11,785 nt of DNA from Desulfobacterales bacterium. Lineage in GTDB: Bacteria > Desulfobacterota > Desulfobacteria > Desulfobacterales > JAFDCJ01. Made by a program: the position numbers and the translations under genes. The notes under the pieces are model-generated. The model was given only the letters and a program-made list of their open reading frames with translations. It was not told the origin of the DNA and did no database searches. Within the stretch, counting starts at the first letter, position 1. Each line of letters starts with the position of its first letter. The DNA lies in contig JAOZPY010000043.1 in the NCBI GenBank assembly GCA_029932495.1, forward strand, positions 1 to 11,785, written 5' to 3'. Shown here piece by piece: positions 1-6,086 of this stretch.

Positions 1-77
1 AATTCCCACTTCCCACTTCCGAATTCCCACTTCCCACTTCCGAATTCCCACTTCCCACTTCCGAATTCCCACTTCCG
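1..77. repeat. Tandem array of 21-bp units made of 7-bp subunits
   Basis: Three identical 21-bp units begin at 1, 22 and 43, and a fourth, shortened unit of 14 bp runs from 64 to 77. Each full unit consists of two CCCACTT heptads plus one CCGAATT heptad (in circular phase), so the array has both a 7-bp and a 21-bp period. The last unit has lost exactly one CCCACTT heptad. It lies immediately downstream of the stop codon of the VWA gene and reaches the window edge, so its full length is unknown. No open frame or hairpin explains it. It is likely a slippage-prone intergenic repeat; function unknown. Confidence 0.95.
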
Positions 78-85
78 CATTCTGG

Positions 86-1177
86 TTACGGCCAGTCCTT
101 TGAGGGGCAGAAAAAGGAGCCCCGGGTGTCTCTGGCCAGTCGCCAGAACGCGTTGGCCGCCGCGGGATCCCCCTCCATCGGGTAAAGGATGATATTGACC
201 GGCACCCGGGCGGGCAGCCGCTGAATCGCTTCTTTAAACAGGCGCAGCCGCTTGGCGGCCGAGACCCTTTTGCCCCAAGGCTTTTTGGCCCCCATGGTGG
301 GCAGACTGTCGGTGAGCAGAAAAATATTGTCCGGCGCCGGTTTCATCCCGGCAGCGGCGTCAAATCCCTTGAAGAGGCTGGTGCCCTTCCGGGGTTCCAG
401 TTGGTGCATCTGTTCGACGGCGGATTTCAGATTGTCCACCTTGCCGGCGGACAGCCAGGTGGTGCCGCCGGCAGGCATCAGCGGGGAGGCGGTTTCGTTA
501 AAGCTGTAAATCTGGAATTTGCTCGCCGCCGGCAGCTGGGTGGTCAACCAGTCGACGGTGGCCACCACCTGCCGCCATTTGGGGGCGTTTATTTTTTCTT
601 TCAACGGCAGGTTGCGACGGCGAATGACTCCGACAATGGTCTCATCGAGCATGCTGGCCGAAGCATCCACCAGCACCAGTATGCGTCGGCCGCCCATTTT
701 CAGATCGGTGAGATACTGCCGGTCGCCGTGGCCGGGAAACGGTCGCAGTCGGTCGCCAAGCTCATCTGCGGCCCGGGCCCCGGCCCGCAGCCGCCTGACA
801 TCTTCTTCCAGGGATTTTAAATCCGCTTTCAAACGGTTGACATGGGCCCTGGACGCCAGGGTATCTTTGTCCCGATCAGCCAGCTCCACTTTTTTCTGTT
901 GCAGCAGCGCAATCACCTGCCGGGAGCGACCGCGGGTCTTTTCCACCGCAGCGCGGGTGTTCTCCAGGCTGTTGCGGACCTCAATGAGATGCTTTTCACC
1001 TTCGCGCACCTGCTGCTGCAAGCGATCTGACTGGGCACGAAGCTCCGATACCACCGTGTCCCTGCGGGCGGCGCTTTTCGCATTTACCAGCACGAACAGC
1101 AGGATGATCGCCCCCAGACCGCAGGTAATAACATCCAGAAACGACAGGCTGAATACATTTAGCTTGCTACGTTTCAT
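86..1177 (-). CDS. Membrane-anchored VWA-domain protein with TolR/MotB-like N-terminal helix
   Basis: 363 aa. Residues about 13-31 form one hydrophobic helix that contains FLDVITCGLGAIILLF. The acidic residue Asp15 at its start sits where TolR, ExbD and MotB carry their proton-binding Asp. Residues about 40-135 are charged, heptad-like coiled coil. From about 164 there is a von Willebrand factor A domain with a complete metal-binding MIDAS: DASAS at 171-175, Thr266 in KGTSLF, and Asp290 in LLTDS. By TolR/MotB topology the VWA domain should lie in the periplasm. The ATG at 1177 overlaps the end of the upstream Hsp70-like gene by 11 bp, which suggests translational coupling, and a TolQ-type channel gene lies two genes upstream. 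The likely role (inference) is the moving partner of a proton-driven TolQ/TolR-type complex, with VWA replacing the usual periplasmic domain. The domain calls are firm; the motor role is inferred. Confidence 0.88.
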   Translation of the reverse strand: MKRSKLNVFSLSFLDVITCGLGAIILLFVLVNAKSAARRDTVVSELRAQSDRLQQQVREGEKHLIEVRNSLENTRAAVEKTRGRSRQVIALLQQKKVELADRDKDTLASRAHVNRLKADLKSLEEDVRRLRAGARAADELGDRLRPFPGHGDRQYLTDLKMGGRRILVLVDASASMLDETIVGVIRRRNLPLKEKINAPKWRQVVATVDWLTTQLPAASKFQIYSFNETASPLMPAGGTTWLSAGKVDNLKSAVEQMHQLEPRKGTSLFKGFDAAAGMKPAPDNIFLLTDSLPTMGAKKPWGKRVSAAKRLRLFKEAIQRLPARVPVNIILYPMEGDPAAANAFWRLARDTRGSFFCPSKDWP

Positions 1178-2585
1178 GGCGCTTTAGGCAGACAATCAGT
1201 TGAAGCTGTTCGCCGGGGCTGCCGATCCGGATAATCTGGCCGCACTTTAGAACCACGCGCCCGATCACCCGGGTTTCATCAACAAAGGTCGTGCGGCCGC
1301 TGTAGCTTTCGAGCACCACCTCGTCCCTGTCCAGCCGGATGACACAATGCCCGGGCGCCCTCCCGGCATTAGAGCCTCCGATCTGCAGAACGCTTTGACC
1401 GTTGTCGTTTTTGATACCCACTATCAGCGGCCGATCTGTCAGGGGATAGGCAACACTGCCGTAAAGAACATGGGTCGGACGCTCTAGGTCCGGCCGCTTT
1501 GCGGTCCGCCCCGGCCTTTTGGCGGAATCATCCACCGGCCAGGGCCGGCTGGTAAAAAAAGACACGCCCGGGCTGGTGCCCTGCTCCCGAAGCCGGTCCC
1601 AAATCGCCAGCAACCCGCAGGCCCCGGCCCCCGGAGAAAGCGCCATAACCCGGCAATCCTTGATAGCGGCCAGGGCCTGTTGACAACCAGGAAGCCGGCT
1701 GAAGCGGTCAGACAGCTGCATCACCAACGGCTGGTCGCTCTGGCCGTGTATTTCCCGCAGCGATTCTATGAGGCGCACGGTTTCCTGGAAAAACGGCCGC
1801 GCCGGGTCCACCATCTGGTCGCGGGTCAGGCTGACGCCGTGCAACGCACCCCCACTGCTGATTTCCACAGTTGCGGTCGCATGCTGCTGCACCTGTGCCA
1901 GGACCTCGGGCAAATGGTCGTACAGGTGCTGTTCGCTGGCGGCCTGGTGAAACGGATCAAAACGCGTGGTACGCACAAATTCCTGGGCAATGGCTTCCAC
2001 CCACCGCCGATAAAGGTAAAGCAGACCTTTATCTGAAACGCTCTGGGAATCTGCGATAGTCAACTGTTGTGCCTGTTTGAGGTACACGATCTCGGTGCGG
2101 TGCAGGTGGATATCCAGATACAGCAGCATGTGGCCCGGATAAACCGTTGCGGAGGCCGCCAGCGCCTGGGATAAAAACCCTGTCAGCGGCATGCCCATTT
2201 CCTGAGCCATGCCCAGAATCAACCCCAGCTGCTGGCGGTCGTAAAAGCTCGGCACCGCCATGACCGCCTCCGTAAAGCGGCCTTTAAAACCCTCCCAGAT
2301 CCGGGCCAGGTGCTGAAAAGCGATCTCGGCGTTGCTTTGCATGCCCGACGCCGCAAGGGCCTCCAATGGATCGATGCTGAGTTGATCCCAGAAACGATTC
2401 AGGATTTGATGCGGAAACAGGTGGGCCTTGCCGGCGGCGGCTCTGCCCACCAGAACACCTTTTTTTTCAGGCAGCGCAAAGCCCGGGCTTTGCCGGTGCG
2501 TTCCGTCTATTTCCAGCAAAGCGGCCGGTTGTCCGGCAGCGGCCATGATACCGGTATCATTCATTTCGATAGCAAGCAAGCTCAT
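1167..2585 (-). CDS. Hsp70-like (actin-fold) protein with C-terminal FHA-like domain
   Basis: 472 aa, no signal peptide or membrane segment, so probably cytoplasmic. Residues 1-345 resemble an Hsp70 nucleotide-binding domain. VLVGRAAAG (44-52) fits the Hsp70 'vGe.A' region. VPSFYDRQQLGLILGMAQ (111-128) followed by LSQALAAS fits 'VPayf...qr.at..Aa...' and 'nEPtAAa'. LLYLDIHLH (154-162) fits the phosphate-2 strand, and LSDRFSRLPG (291-300) fits the adenosine motif. The glycine-rich nucleotide-binding motifs are degraded: the N-terminus reads LAIEMNDTGIMAA instead of a DLGTT-type loop. ATP hydrolysis is therefore doubtful. Residues about 372-470 fit an FHA fold (LIVGI; GHCVI with His413; ESYSGRTTFVDETRV; LKCGQIIRIG), though the phosphothreonine-binding Arg/Ser pattern is weak. 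The ATG at 2585 has AGGA (2595-2598) nine bases upstream. It starts 23 bp after the channel gene and overlaps the VWA gene, so it probably belongs to that complex. Confidence 0.8.
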   Translation of the reverse strand: MSLLAIEMNDTGIMAAAGQPAALLEIDGTHRQSPGFALPEKKGVLVGRAAAGKAHLFPHQILNRFWDQLSIDPLEALAASGMQSNAEIAFQHLARIWEGFKGRFTEAVMAVPSFYDRQQLGLILGMAQEMGMPLTGFLSQALAASATVYPGHMLLYLDIHLHRTEIVYLKQAQQLTIADSQSVSDKGLLYLYRRWVEAIAQEFVRTTRFDPFHQAASEQHLYDHLPEVLAQVQQHATATVEISSGGALHGVSLTRDQMVDPARPFFQETVRLIESLREIHGQSDQPLVMQLSDRFSRLPGCQQALAAIKDCRVMALSPGAGACGLLAIWDRLREQGTSPGVSFFTSRPWPVDDSAKRPGRTAKRPDLERPTHVLYGSVAYPLTDRPLIVGIKNDNGQSVLQIGGSNAGRAPGHCVIRLDRDEVVLESYSGRTTFVDETRVIGRVVLKCGQIIRIGSPGEQLQLIVCLKRHET

Positions 2586-2608
2586 AATTCAAATTCCTGT
2601 TACCACCA

Positions 2609-3442
2609 TCAATGGCTCCGTGGTCCGTCGTCAGTGGTCCATTGTGTATGCAGATGGCGCGTCAGTTTTTCCTCACAATAGGCTTCGGTGTCCAGTACGT
2701 AATGTTCCTGCAGGGATTGCAGCTGGTGCAGCAGAAACATTAAAACGATGCTGATTAAAAGCGCGATCAGCGTGGAGTTGAAAGCCACGCCCAGGCTGGT
2801 GGTGACACCGAAGATGTCACCCTCAATGGCCTTGTGGGCCTGGCCCAGGGCCTGGCCGATGCCCCGTACGGTGCCGATAAAACCCACCGAAGGAATTGCC
2901 CAGGCAATATAGCGGATCATGGACAGGTCCGAGTCCAGCCGTTCGGCCTCCGCCGTGCAATAGGCATGCGTGGCGGCGGCGGCATCCTGGATGTTACCGG
3001 TGGTGCTGAAGCGGTGCAACGCGGCCAGCAATGCTCTGGGCAGCAAGGCATTGCCCTGTTGCTGCGGCAGGGCCTGGATCTGCCGGGACAGATCCCGGGT
3101 GTCTTCCGGCAGGATGCGCACCCCTTCGGCCAGCGGTATCAGATCTTTTTGGAGCAGCGCCCGGTGCCGGATGGTGACAAGGCTTTTATAGGCCATGATG
3201 GCCAGTGCCCAGAACATGAGAATAAAACAGACCTCCTGTTCATAGTCGCGAATAATCACGAATACGGATCGTTCGGCAACCGCTGCCTCGTCCTGCTGCA
3301 TCATGGCAGCCTGGCGAGCCAAAACGGCATCAGCCTTCGGGCGGATGACCGCCACATAGGCGGCATGTATGATAATGACAATCAGTATCAGCGCAAACAG
3401 CTGGTAGATGAACTCAAAGGAAACCGGAAATGATTTTTGCAT
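2609..3442 (-). CDS. MotA/TolQ/ExbB proton-channel family protein
   Basis: 277 aa from the preferred ATG. Hydrophobic segments lie at about 14-35, 70-90, 175-200 and 215-240, with a cytoplasmic stretch of roughly 85 residues between the second and third. The family signature is clear: IPSVGFIGTVRGIGQAL (183-199) and TTSLGVAFNSTLIALLIS (214-231) match the pore helices of TolQ, ExbB and MotA. Such proteins form a pentamer around two TolR/ExbD/MotB-type helices and convert proton flow into motion. The VWA protein at 86-1177, with its TolR-like FLDV helix, is the obvious partner. An upstream in-frame TTG at 3493 would add 17 residues, but the ATG at 3442 has AAGGA eight bases upstream and starts near the expected family N-terminus. 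It is preceded by a 148-bp gap with repeats and followed 23 bp later by the Hsp70/FHA gene. Family assignment is strong; the driven process is unknown. Confidence 0.9.
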   Translation of the reverse strand: MQKSFPVSFEFIYQLFALILIVIIIHAAYVAVIRPKADAVLARQAAMMQQDEAAVAERSVFVIIRDYEQEVCFILMFWALAIMAYKSLVTIRHRALLQKDLIPLAEGVRILPEDTRDLSRQIQALPQQQGNALLPRALLAALHRFSTTGNIQDAAAATHAYCTAEAERLDSDLSMIRYIAWAIPSVGFIGTVRGIGQALGQAHKAIEGDIFGVTTSLGVAFNSTLIALLISIVLMFLLHQLQSLQEHYVLDTEAYCEEKLTRHLHTQWTTDDGPRSH

Positions 3443-3450
3443 GCCATTGA

Positions 3451-3455
3451 TCCTT
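3451..3455 (-). promoter_or_regulatory. Ribosome binding site fixing the channel-gene start
   Basis: On the minus strand AAGGA lies eight bases upstream of the ATG at 3442-3440. This supports that codon over the upstream in-frame TTG at 3493. Confidence 0.7.
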
Positions 3456-3473
3456 GATGCTGTATGATCCTGT

Positions 3474-3489
3474 AACTTCTTAAAAAGTT
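3474..3489. repeat. 16-bp quasi-palindrome, AACTT/AAGTT arms
   Basis: AACTTCTTAAAAAGTT is self-complementary except for one symmetric mismatched position, which on the minus strand could pair as G-U in RNA. It is 32 bp upstream of the channel-gene ATG. It may be an operator or a weak RNA hairpin near the start of the channel-gene leader. Confidence 0.5.
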
Positions 3490-3502
3490 GCAATTAGCCC
3501 GC

Positions 3503-3518
3503 CCAATATGCATTTTGG
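3503..3518. repeat. 16-bp quasi-palindrome centred on ATGCAT
   Basis: CCAATATGCATTTTGG is a palindrome with one symmetric mismatch, centred 29 bp from the centre of the neighbouring 16-bp quasi-palindrome. The form suits a dimeric DNA-binding protein, but no regulator gene is present in the window, so function is inferred only from symmetry. Confidence 0.5.
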
Positions 3519-3553
3519 CTTCGCTTAAGCCGTCCATTTGGTTAGAGGGTCTA

Positions 3554-3574
3554 TACCTTGTACCTTGTACCTTG
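3554..3574. repeat. Three tandem TACCTTG heptads
   Basis: TACCTTG occurs three times head to tail, followed by AACC, which looks like the start of a diverged fourth copy. The repeat has the same 7-bp period as the array at 1-77 but an unrelated unit sequence, and it is also intergenic. Confidence 0.9.
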
Positions 3575-3590
3575 AACCATTTGTTTACAC

Positions 3591-3941
3591 TCATATGTCA
3601 GCTGGGAAATCCACCGCCTGGTCGGCGGGAATTTTTTCAGAGGGCACAAAAGGCGTTAAAGGTTTTGACTTCGCCTGGCCGGACCGGCCGCTGGGGTCAG
3701 AGGGCGGTTCTCTTTTTTTGCTGTCCGCATCAGAATCTGCTTCTTTTCTGTGGTCGGGATGATTGCCGCTGTTTTCATTCAAAGCAATCCATGGGAACTT
3801 TGCGCTGTGAGCGTCCAGGTGCCCCGTCTGCCCCGGGTTGTGCCGCCCGGCCACCGCGCTTGTGCCCGGCACCACCCAGGCACTCATGATAAACAGCGAT
3901 GCGGCGCCAGCCGTTATGAGCTGAATGACGCGATGATTCAT
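3591..3941 (-). CDS. Small secreted low-complexity protein
   Basis: 116 aa from the preferred ATG. The first about 31 residues look like a Sec signal peptide: basic MNHR start, hydrophobic core at about 7-24, and a TSAVA-G cleavage site after residue 31. The mature part of about 85 residues is hydrophilic, rich in Asp, Lys, Ser and Pro, without cysteine, and has no recognisable domain; it may be disordered. An in-frame GTG at 3962 would add seven residues. The ATG at 3941 is preferred because GGGGAG sits five bases upstream and it gives a normal signal peptide. It follows the PEGA/FGE gene by 21 bp and is followed by the 148-bp gap, so it may be the last gene of the upstream transcription unit. 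The function is unknown; location in the periplasm or outside is inferred. Whether it is real rests on the ribosome site, signal peptide and position. Confidence 0.62.
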   Translation of the reverse strand: MNHRVIQLITAGAASLFIMSAWVVPGTSAVAGRHNPGQTGHLDAHSAKFPWIALNENSGNHPDHRKEADSDADSKKREPPSDPSGRSGQAKSKPLTPFVPSEKIPADQAVDFPADI

Positions 3942-3946
3942 TATTG

Positions 3947-3952
3947 CTCCCC
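3947..3952 (-). promoter_or_regulatory. Ribosome binding site for the small secreted protein
   Basis: GGGGAG on the minus strand lies five bases upstream of the ATG at 3941-3939. It selects this start over the GTG at 3962. Confidence 0.7.
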
Positions 3953-3962
3953 AAATACGCAC

Positions 3963-6086
3963 TCAGGGTTTGGCGTAACGGCAGATGCGAAATCCCAGGT
4001 CCGGGCGTCTGCCGGCGCTGTAATCCCGGTAGGCCAACCGCAACGTGGTGATCGCGGCGCTTTGCCAGCTGGAGCCCCGCACAACATGGTACTTTCCCTC
4101 TCCGGGCCCCAGCGGATCAACATATTGCCGGCCGCTCTGGTAAGGATAGATCGAATAGTAATCATGGCACCATTCGGCCGCATTGCCGCCCATGTCAAAC
4201 AGTCCCAGAAAATTGGCCTTGAATTTTTGCGGTGGGGCCGTGACTGCATATCCGTCATTATAATCCGGCAGATAGACTTTGAGCAAGTCGGCGGCGGATT
4301 TATCCCCAAAATTTCCAGAATTCGGCGTGGGAGGGAATTTGTTGCCCCAGGGGTATTTGACCAGCATCCCGGTTTTTTCCAGGCGCGCGCAATATTCCCA
4401 CTCGGCTTCCGTGGGCAAACGGTAGCCGGTTCCCACAGGGTCGACCGCCACCAGGGCGCCGCCCGTCGTAGCGTAAACCGCCGGCAGCCCTTCTTTAGCA
4501 CTGAGCCAGTTGCAAAACTTCGCAGCCAGATCCCATGATATGCGCACAGCGGGCTGCTGATCATTGTTTAAACTGTGACGTTCGAACATGCCGGCATTAT
4601 GGGCAGCGTAAAACTGCCGCAATTCCTTGTTGGTCACCTCACGGATGCCCATGTAAAAAGGCCGCTTGAGGTCAATGCGCCGCATAGTTTCATTGGAACG
4701 GCGGCCCTGTTCCCGGCGCGATGCGCCCATGGTATACGCCTGGGGTCGTATCCGCTTCAGCAGGTAGCCGTTTGCAGCCTGGATGATCTCCGCCGTGGCG
4801 TTTTTGCCGGTGGTCTGCCGGGCCAGGACGACATTGATTTGCTGGGCAAATCCCGGCCGGGGGGTAATCCGGGTGTGGTAGGCCTGAAAACCTTTTTTTC
4901 TGATCTCCAGCTGATGGGCAACGGCCACCAGGCGCAGCTGCCGCGGGACCTTTCCCAGGGACTTGCCATCGATAAAAACTTCGGCATCCGCCGGTTCCAC
5001 CACCAGGTTGATGGTGCCCAGTTTCGGTTTCAGCTTGACAAGAATTTTCTTTGTGGCCCCGCTGGCAACCTTAACGGTTCGCGCGGCGTTTTCATACCCG
5101 GCCTTGGACAATCGGATCCGATGGGCTTGATTTGCAAGAAGCGCCAGGGTCAGTGGGCTTTTGCCGGCAAAACTGTTGCCGAGCATCACGACGGCGCCTG
5201 ACGGCACCGTCCGCACCTGCAGGGTACCGTCTGCCGGCTGCAGCTGGATGGTTTCAAGGACCCGCGGCTGATCGGCCGCCACCGCCAGCCGGGTGTGCCA
5301 TGTTTTATAGCCATCAAGCTTCACCTCGAGATCACGGTCGCCAGCGGACAGCTCGAGGATCAGCGGTGTGTGGCCGGCAGGCTTTCCGTCCACCCGCACA
5401 ATCGCTCCCGCAGGATTTGAATTCACAGTAATATCCGCCCATCCCGGAACCAGGGCCAGATCGAGTTTATGCTGCCGATTGCAACCTTCGACCTGCAGCT
5501 GGCGCTGAAAATCCAGGTACTTTTCCAACCGGACCTCCAGAATCCGAGACCCTGGTTGGACCGCCAGTTCCGCCAGGGGGGTCTGCCCCACGGGTCTGCC
5601 GTCGACAAACACCCGGGCGCCTTCCAACTGGACTGCCGGCTTGTCGGCCCGGTGAGTGCGGACGGACAGCCGCCCCGGCAGTTTGCGCATTGAAAAGCTC
5701 AGCTGCTGACTTTTCTCATTTGTTACTACAAACCGTTTGTCCAGAGGCTGAAAACATTGTTTTTCCGCGTGCAGGGTATAACTGCCAGGTCGCAGCAAAT
5801 AGTAGCCGCCGATTTTAAGTGTCGCCAGTCCTCCATGGATAGAAATACGCTCCGGCGCCGGATCGATTTGAATCACTACCTGCCGCGCAGTGAATACAAA
5901 CCAGGCCGCAATCCCCAGCGATATCAGCACAATCGTCAATACGGGGGCGATCAGCCACCGAAAGCGGGCCGCCGGCTTCGGCGATCGACGACCGCGTCCG
6001 GTGCGAAAAGCCACCGGTTGAATTTCCACCGGCTTACCATTTTTTTCCGGTTGTCTGTCTGTAGGTTTCAAATTTTCACCCTGCAC
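3963..6086 (-). CDS. Membrane-anchored multi-PEGA protein with FGE-sulfatase (SUMF1/EgtB-type) domain
   Basis: 707 aa. A basic cytoplasmic tail (1-42) precedes one membrane helix (about 43-65). The periplasmic part carries roughly five PEGA-type beta modules: a degenerate one at 69-132, then 138-211, 217-282, 287-353 and 357-421. Typical modules read FVDGRPVGQTPL, RVDGKPAGHTPL and FIDGKSLGKVP. Residues about 440-705 are an FGE-sulfatase-type domain, with GYRLPTEAEWEYCAR (554-568), GGNAAEWCHDYY (633-644), RGSSW (670-674) and LGFRICR (697-703). The two active-site cysteines of true FGE, which follow the RGGS-type motif, are absent: the stretch after RGSSW (675-690) has none. Sulfatase activation is therefore unlikely; a ligand-binding or EgtB-like role is possible. 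The GTG at 6086 overlaps the upstream gene by 19 bp and lacks a clear ribosome site. A TTG at 6071, overlapping the upstream TGA as TTGA with AGGG seven bases before it, is a good alternative start giving 702 aa. Confidence 0.87.
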   Translation of the reverse strand: MQGENLKPTDRQPEKNGKPVEIQPVAFRTGRGRRSPKPAARFRWLIAPVLTIVLISLGIAAWFVFTARQVVIQIDPAPERISIHGGLATLKIGGYYLLRPGSYTLHAEKQCFQPLDKRFVVTNEKSQQLSFSMRKLPGRLSVRTHRADKPAVQLEGARVFVDGRPVGQTPLAELAVQPGSRILEVRLEKYLDFQRQLQVEGCNRQHKLDLALVPGWADITVNSNPAGAIVRVDGKPAGHTPLILELSAGDRDLEVKLDGYKTWHTRLAVAADQPRVLETIQLQPADGTLQVRTVPSGAVVMLGNSFAGKSPLTLALLANQAHRIRLSKAGYENAARTVKVASGATKKILVKLKPKLGTINLVVEPADAEVFIDGKSLGKVPRQLRLVAVAHQLEIRKKGFQAYHTRITPRPGFAQQINVVLARQTTGKNATAEIIQAANGYLLKRIRPQAYTMGASRREQGRRSNETMRRIDLKRPFYMGIREVTNKELRQFYAAHNAGMFERHSLNNDQQPAVRISWDLAAKFCNWLSAKEGLPAVYATTGGALVAVDPVGTGYRLPTEAEWEYCARLEKTGMLVKYPWGNKFPPTPNSGNFGDKSAADLLKVYLPDYNDGYAVTAPPQKFKANFLGLFDMGGNAAEWCHDYYSIYPYQSGRQYVDPLGPGEGKYHVVRGSSWQSAAITTLRLAYRDYSAGRRPDLGFRICRYAKP

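Larger units (their letters stand above)
3443..3590. other. 148-bp intergenic region with repeat and quasi-palindromes
   Basis: This is the longest gap within the minus-strand cluster. It lies between the small secreted protein gene and the channel gene. It holds three perfect TACCTTG heptads (3554-3574), a short inverted repeat GGCTT/AAGCC (3517-3531), and two 16-bp near-palindromes (3503-3518 and 3474-3489). No convincing sigma70 -35/-10 pair was found on the minus strand, and no hairpin followed by a T run. It could hold a regulated internal promoter or be a mobile or dispersed intergenic element. Confidence 0.6.

Noticed and set aside
1..77. CRISPR array
   Set aside because: Units abut without unique spacers and are only 21 bp with a 7-bp substructure, so this is a simple tandem repeat.
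1680..2036. Plus-strand open frame opposite the Hsp70-like gene
   Set aside because: It is antisense to a gene with clear domain motifs and an operon position; its translation shows no domain or compositional sign of coding.
86..3442. Zorya-type anti-phage system (ZorA/ZorB)
   Set aside because: There is a MotA/TolQ-type channel, but the partner has a VWA domain rather than an OmpA-type peptidoglycan-binding domain, and no ZorC, ZorD helicase or ZorE nuclease is present in the window.
3963..5000. Functional sulfatase-activating formylglycine-generating enzyme
   Set aside because: The cysteine pair required for that reaction is missing after RGSSW, and no sulfatase gene is nearby.
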